The notes beneath the pieces are model-generated. The model made no database searches. It worked only from the letters and a program-made list of their open reading frames with translations, and had not been told where the DNA came from. A program made the position numbers and the translations under genes. Positions 6,040 to 8,498 of a stretch of 8,498 nucleotides of DNA are shown here, piece by piece. This DNA comes from an uncultured Porphyromonadaceae bacterium (GTDB lineage: Bacteria; Bacteroidota; Bacteroidia; Bacteroidales; Muribaculaceae): NCBI GenBank assembly GCA_905212215.1, contig CAJMDR010000066.1, forward strand, positions 1 through 8,498, given 5' to 3'. The first letter of the stretch is position 1, and each line of letters starts with the position of its first letter.

Positions 6040-8163
6040 ATGAAAAAAATTTCCTTCTTAGCCGGACTGTTCCTTATTGCCGGCACCATCACCACCAGCG
6101 CACAGGTAGAGCTTCTTCCTATGCCTACGCCGATGGCACATCCTGCCACGGCAGTCTATACGCCCAATGCGGCACCTTCCCGTACCCGCACAGCACCACG
6201 CGGAGCAGCTCCCGCCTCACTCGTAGGAAAGAAGTATGTGTCGTTCTACGGCTCTTTCTCCAACTACGGCCAGCGCTGCGGCGGCATGATAATTCAGCAG
6301 GCCGGCACCGACAGCCTGCTGCTGAAAGATTTCGCCATGGGCTACGACGTAAAGGCGAAATATGACGCCGCCACAGGCAAAATCACCATCCCCACCAACG
6401 TCGTCATCGGCAAGAACAATACCGGAGCCGACATCGTGCTCCACCGCCTCATAGCGGCCAACAACTACGCGAACTATGACGACAAGCCCGTTGAAGGCAC
6501 TTTCGACGGCGAGCGCTTCTCCTTCACCGATGGCTTCTACGCCATAGCAGGCAAGAGCGCATACGTTTGGATGGACAACGTCAACGGCAAGGAAGCCAAC
6601 GCCATGCTCAAGACCAACAACCTCGTCTATGCCACCCTGAAGCCGAACGTAGACTACGAATATCCCGTCTACGTCACCAAGACGGCCGCCAACAAAATCG
6701 AGGTGCAGGGCATGGCGCAATGGCTCTACAGCCACAACTATAAGGTGCCTTTCACCATCACCGAGGCATCGAACACAGCTCTGCTCAACACCAACGACTC
6801 CATAGACTGGTACAAGACAGGCGACGAAATCCGTTCCTGCCACATGCTTTACCGCAAGACAGACACGGTGAACAGTGTAAGCAACAATCCGTCGTTCGCT
6901 ATCACCGCCGAAGCCAACAAGACCGTCATCCAGAACAAGAACATCCTGTTCGAGGGATACAAGAAGTCCGGTTCCAACAGCTGGAGCGGATGGCTGCTCA
7001 ACCCCTTCATCATCACCGTTGACTACAACATCTACACCGCTCCGGTAGCCAACCTCTCCGTTGTTGACGGCGTGCACTATCAGGTAGACCCCGAGGGCAC
7101 CACCGCGGCTGTAGTGGGATGCGACGACGGCGTGACCGATGTCAACATCAAGACCACAGTGACCTTCGAGGGCAAGCAGTACGATGTCACAGAAATCGCC
7201 AAAGAAGCCTTCTACAAGAAGAGCGGCGTCACCAAGCTTACCATACCCGGTTCAATACGCACCATAGGCACAATGGCGTTCTCGTCCATGACCGGCCTCA
7301 ATGAAGTGCATCTGCCCGACATCAAGACCTGGTGCAACATCAACAAGGTAAGCTCCAGCAGCAACATGTTCACTTCCTCCAACGTCTTCAGCAAGACCGA
7401 CACCACAAAATGGGGAAAGGTTTACTTCGATGGCATCGCCGAGGCTAATCCCACTGAAATAACCATTCCAGAGGGCGTCACTGACCTGCGCTATGCCTTC
7501 TACTACTACCGCCCGCTGAAGAAAGTCACCCTCGCTTCGACCGTAAAGAGCATTAACTATGCCTTCTACTACTGCAACAACCTCACCGAGGTCAAGCTCA
7601 ACGAGGGCCTGGAGACCATGGAATATGCTTTCTATTCCAATTCAAGCCTTACTGCCATAGACATTCCTCATTCCGTGAAGGCAATCAGCCAGAGAGCTTT
7701 CAACAGCTGCTCCAAACTGGCCGACGTCAAGTTACACACAGGACTGAAGGCTATTGAGGCTTATGCTTTCTCCAGCTGCAAGGGACTTACCAAGCTCGTT
7801 CTTCCGTCTACTCTCGACACCATCGGCTCCGGTGCTTTCAACACTTGCTCAAACATCACCGCCGTAGAGTGCCGCGCCATGACTCCTCCGGGTGTCTATG
7901 CCGACAATATCTTCTCAGCCTTCGCCTCGAAAGCCACTCTTGCGGTAGCCGAGAGTTCGCTGGCAGCCTACAAGGAGGCAAACGGATGGAAGAACTTCTC
8001 GCAGTTCGACACTCATCTGGGCGTCAACAACGTTGACATGGACGAACTTCTCCCCGCCGTTTATTATAACCTGAACGGCTACAGGGTGAACGCCGACCGT
8101 CTTGCTCCGGGCATCTACATCAAGGTGCAGGGCACCAAGCGCACCAAAGTTCTGGTGAAATAA
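6040..8163 (+). CDS. BspA-like leucine-rich-repeat secreted/surface protein with T9SS-like C-terminal tail
   Basis: A 707-residue exported protein. Signal peptide 1-21 ends TSA before Gln22, the Ala-Gln junction typical of Bacteroidetes signal peptidase I substrates. Residues 22-65 are a Pro/Ala-rich linker shared with the upstream 63-residue peptide. Residues 66-335 form a region I do not recognise, rich in beta-forming and Tyr/Asn residues. Residues about 340-655 are BspA-type LRRs (LRR_5): conserved Ala-Phe pairs have Phe at 391, 414, 487, 509, 531, 554, 577 and 600, a period of 22-23 except for one interruption between 414 and 487 containing a WCNINK insert. The SLAAYKEANGWKNF segment (640-653) is the usual C-terminal LRR cap. 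Residues about 674-707 (VYYNLNGYRV, then APGIYIKV and RTKVLVK) resemble T9SS type A sorting tails. The likely location is the cell surface or outside the cell, perhaps in adhesion; the ligand is unknown. A strong promoter and terminator make it a single-gene unit. Confidence 0.88.
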   Translation: MKKISFLAGLFLIAGTITTSAQVELLPMPTPMAHPATAVYTPNAAPSRTRTAPRGAAPASLVGKKYVSFYGSFSNYGQRCGGMIIQQAGTDSLLLKDFAMGYDVKAKYDAATGKITIPTNVVIGKNNTGADIVLHRLIAANNYANYDDKPVEGTFDGERFSFTDGFYAIAGKSAYVWMDNVNGKEANAMLKTNNLVYATLKPNVDYEYPVYVTKTAANKIEVQGMAQWLYSHNYKVPFTITEASNTALLNTNDSIDWYKTGDEIRSCHMLYRKTDTVNSVSNNPSFAITAEANKTVIQNKNILFEGYKKSGSNSWSGWLLNPFIITVDYNIYTAPVANLSVVDGVHYQVDPEGTTAAVVGCDDGVTDVNIKTTVTFEGKQYDVTEIAKEAFYKKSGVTKLTIPGSIRTIGTMAFSSMTGLNEVHLPDIKTWCNINKVSSSSNMFTSSNVFSKTDTTKWGKVYFDGIAEANPTEITIPEGVTDLRYAFYYYRPLKKVTLASTVKSINYAFYYCNNLTEVKLNEGLETMEYAFYSNSSLTAIDIPHSVKAISQRAFNSCSKLADVKLHTGLKAIEAYAFSSCKGLTKLVLPSTLDTIGSGAFNTCSNITAVECRAMTPPGVYADNIFSAFASKATLAVAESSLAAYKEANGWKNFSQFDTHLGVNNVDMDELLPAVYYNLNGYRVNADRLAPGIYIKVQGTKRTKVLVK

Positions 8164-8189
8164 CCTCACAATCGCTCAGAGAATAGTCA

Positions 8190-8221
8190 GGAGGCTGCGT
8201 TTTTGGCGCAGCCTCCTTTTT
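8190..8221 (+). terminator. Intrinsic terminator of the LRR protein gene
   Basis: A perfect 10-bp GC-rich stem (GGAGGCTGCG at 8190-8199 pairing with CGCAGCCTCC at 8207-8216) has a 7-base loop and is followed by five T residues (8217-8221). It sits 27 bases after the stop codon. Confidence 0.93.
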
Positions 8222-8224
8222 GGT

Positions 8225-8285
8225 CTCACGCAGAGACGCAATTTTGGGGCCTCACGCAGAGTTCTTTTTTTGCCTCACGCAGGAG
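8225..8285. repeat. Three spaced CTCACGCAGAG-type repeats
   Basis: CTCACGCAGAG occurs at 8225-8235 and 8251-8261, and CTCACGCAGGAG at 8274-8285, with T-rich sequence between. Start spacings are 26 and 23. I recall CTCACGCAGAGACGCAGAG-like spacer repeats from many Bacteroidales genomes; function unknown. No gene is credible here. Confidence 0.7.
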
Positions 8286-8311
8286 CGGAGGCCATAAAAT
8301 TGCCTGGAAAT

Positions 8312-8333
8312 GTTCTAAATGGTGTCTTAGAAC
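8312..8333. repeat. Small perfect hairpin
   Basis: GTTCTAA (8312-8318) and TTAGAAC (8327-8333) form a perfect 7-bp inverted repeat around an 8-base loop. There is no T-tract, so it is not a standard terminator. It lies just outside the larger inverted-repeat element. Confidence 0.55.
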
Positions 8334-8339
8334 CCGCCA

Positions 8340-8481
8340 GGGTTCCTTTATGTTTAGCCGCGGGGTTGAACGAGCGTAGCGAGTAAAACCTCCGGTAAGC
8401 CAGCAATTTACACACAAGAATCCCTTGTGGGTCCCTTATCACCCGATTTGGTGAATTCTACATAAAGGAACCCACAAGGGG
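8340..8481. repeat. Inverted-repeat-bounded intergenic element (MITE/REP-like candidate)
   Basis: GGGTTCCTTTATGT (8340-8353) and ACATAAAGGAACCC (8460-8473) are perfect 14-bp inverted repeats 106 bases apart. A third related motif, CCCTTGTGGGT (8422-8432) followed by CCCTTAT, is also nearly complementary to 8463-8481, and between them is a TCACC/GGTGA hairpin (8439-8454). The interior has a GC-rich segment (CGAGCGTAGCGAG, 8371-8383) flanked by imperfectly pairing CCGCGGGGTT and AAACCTCCGG. No transposase or credible ORF is inside. The pattern fits a dispersed non-coding repeat, perhaps cut off by the window end. Mobility is inference. Confidence 0.5.
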
Positions 8482-8498
8482 TTCGTCATGTATTGTTT

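Larger units (their letters stand above)
5843..6234 (+). repeat. Leader cassette, copy 2
   Basis: This is the second copy of the promoter/leader/N-terminus block at 5490-5805. It is about 75 bases longer because of the expanded leader repeats at 5924-6016. It drives the full-length LRR protein. Coding similarity ends after codon 65 (LVGKK). Confidence 0.85.

Noticed and set aside
6217..7077. Minus-strand ORF of 286 residues opposite the LRR gene
   Set aside because: Val/Gly-rich translation with no domain, antisense to a supported secreted protein; a shadow of its codon use.
8226..8417. Minus-strand ORF of 63 residues in the right-hand intergenic region
   Set aside because: It spans repeat motifs, a hairpin and the inverted-repeat element; no start context or domain. 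Best explained as a chance frame in a dispersed repeat.
1..8498. tRNA, rRNA, riboswitch or insertion sequence
   Set aside because: I saw no cloverleaf, rRNA segment, recognisable riboswitch (including upstream of mgtE) or transposase on either strand.

Overview
The window looks like chromosomal DNA of a gut Bacteroidales bacterium, most likely of the Muribaculaceae (S24-7) type or a close relative. Four things support this: AT-rich leaders without Shine-Dalgarno sequences, TAnnTTTG-type -7 promoter elements, a BspA-like leucine-rich-repeat surface protein with a T9SS-like C-terminal tail, and moderately high-GC coding sequence set in AT-rich or repeat-rich spacers. The family-level assignment is inference.

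The left part (about 32-5343) is a five-gene minus-strand run. In transcription order it is ruvB (Holliday-junction branch-migration motor), a polytopic polysaccharide-type flippase, an ATP-grasp ligase-like enzyme, a small HAD phosphatase and mgtE (Mg2+ channel/transporter). ATP-grasp/HAD overlap by 10 bases and HAD/mgtE by 4 bases (ATGA), so the last three genes are probably translationally coupled. The ruvB-flippase (63 bases excluding stop) and flippase-ATP-grasp (49 bases) gaps are short and show no terminator, so one transcript is plausible. ATP-grasp, HAD and flippase together suggest an uncharacterised envelope or metabolite step hosted in a housekeeping operon. A further minus-strand gene may start at the extreme left edge.

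The middle (5344-6039) is a divergent control region. It holds a candidate ruvB promoter, a 9-bp x5 tandem repeat, a 10-bp x2 repeat, and then two copies of a 'promoter + leader + signal peptide + Pro/Ala-rich N-terminus' cassette. The upstream copy ends in a stop codon exactly at the end of the shared region and encodes only a 63-residue secreted peptide. The downstream copy runs on into the full-length 707-residue LRR protein. Within the shared mature part the copies differ by 13 synonymous and only 4 amino-acid-changing codons. The downstream copy also has a 5' leader expanded by an A-B-A'-B' repeat.

The right part (6040-8163) is the LRR surface protein: signal peptide, Pro/Ala-rich linker, an unrecognised region of about 270 residues, BspA-like LRRs and a C-terminal sorting-like tail. 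A strong intrinsic terminator follows. The last about 280 bases carry no credible gene. They hold three copies of a CTCACGCAGAG-type repeat, a small hairpin, and a pair of 14-bp perfect inverted repeats around a structured segment, which looks like a dispersed intergenic or MITE-like element.

The most interesting signal is the duplicated leader cassette with its truncated, apparently purifyingly selected peptide and repeat-expanded leader, next to a 9-bp minisatellite.
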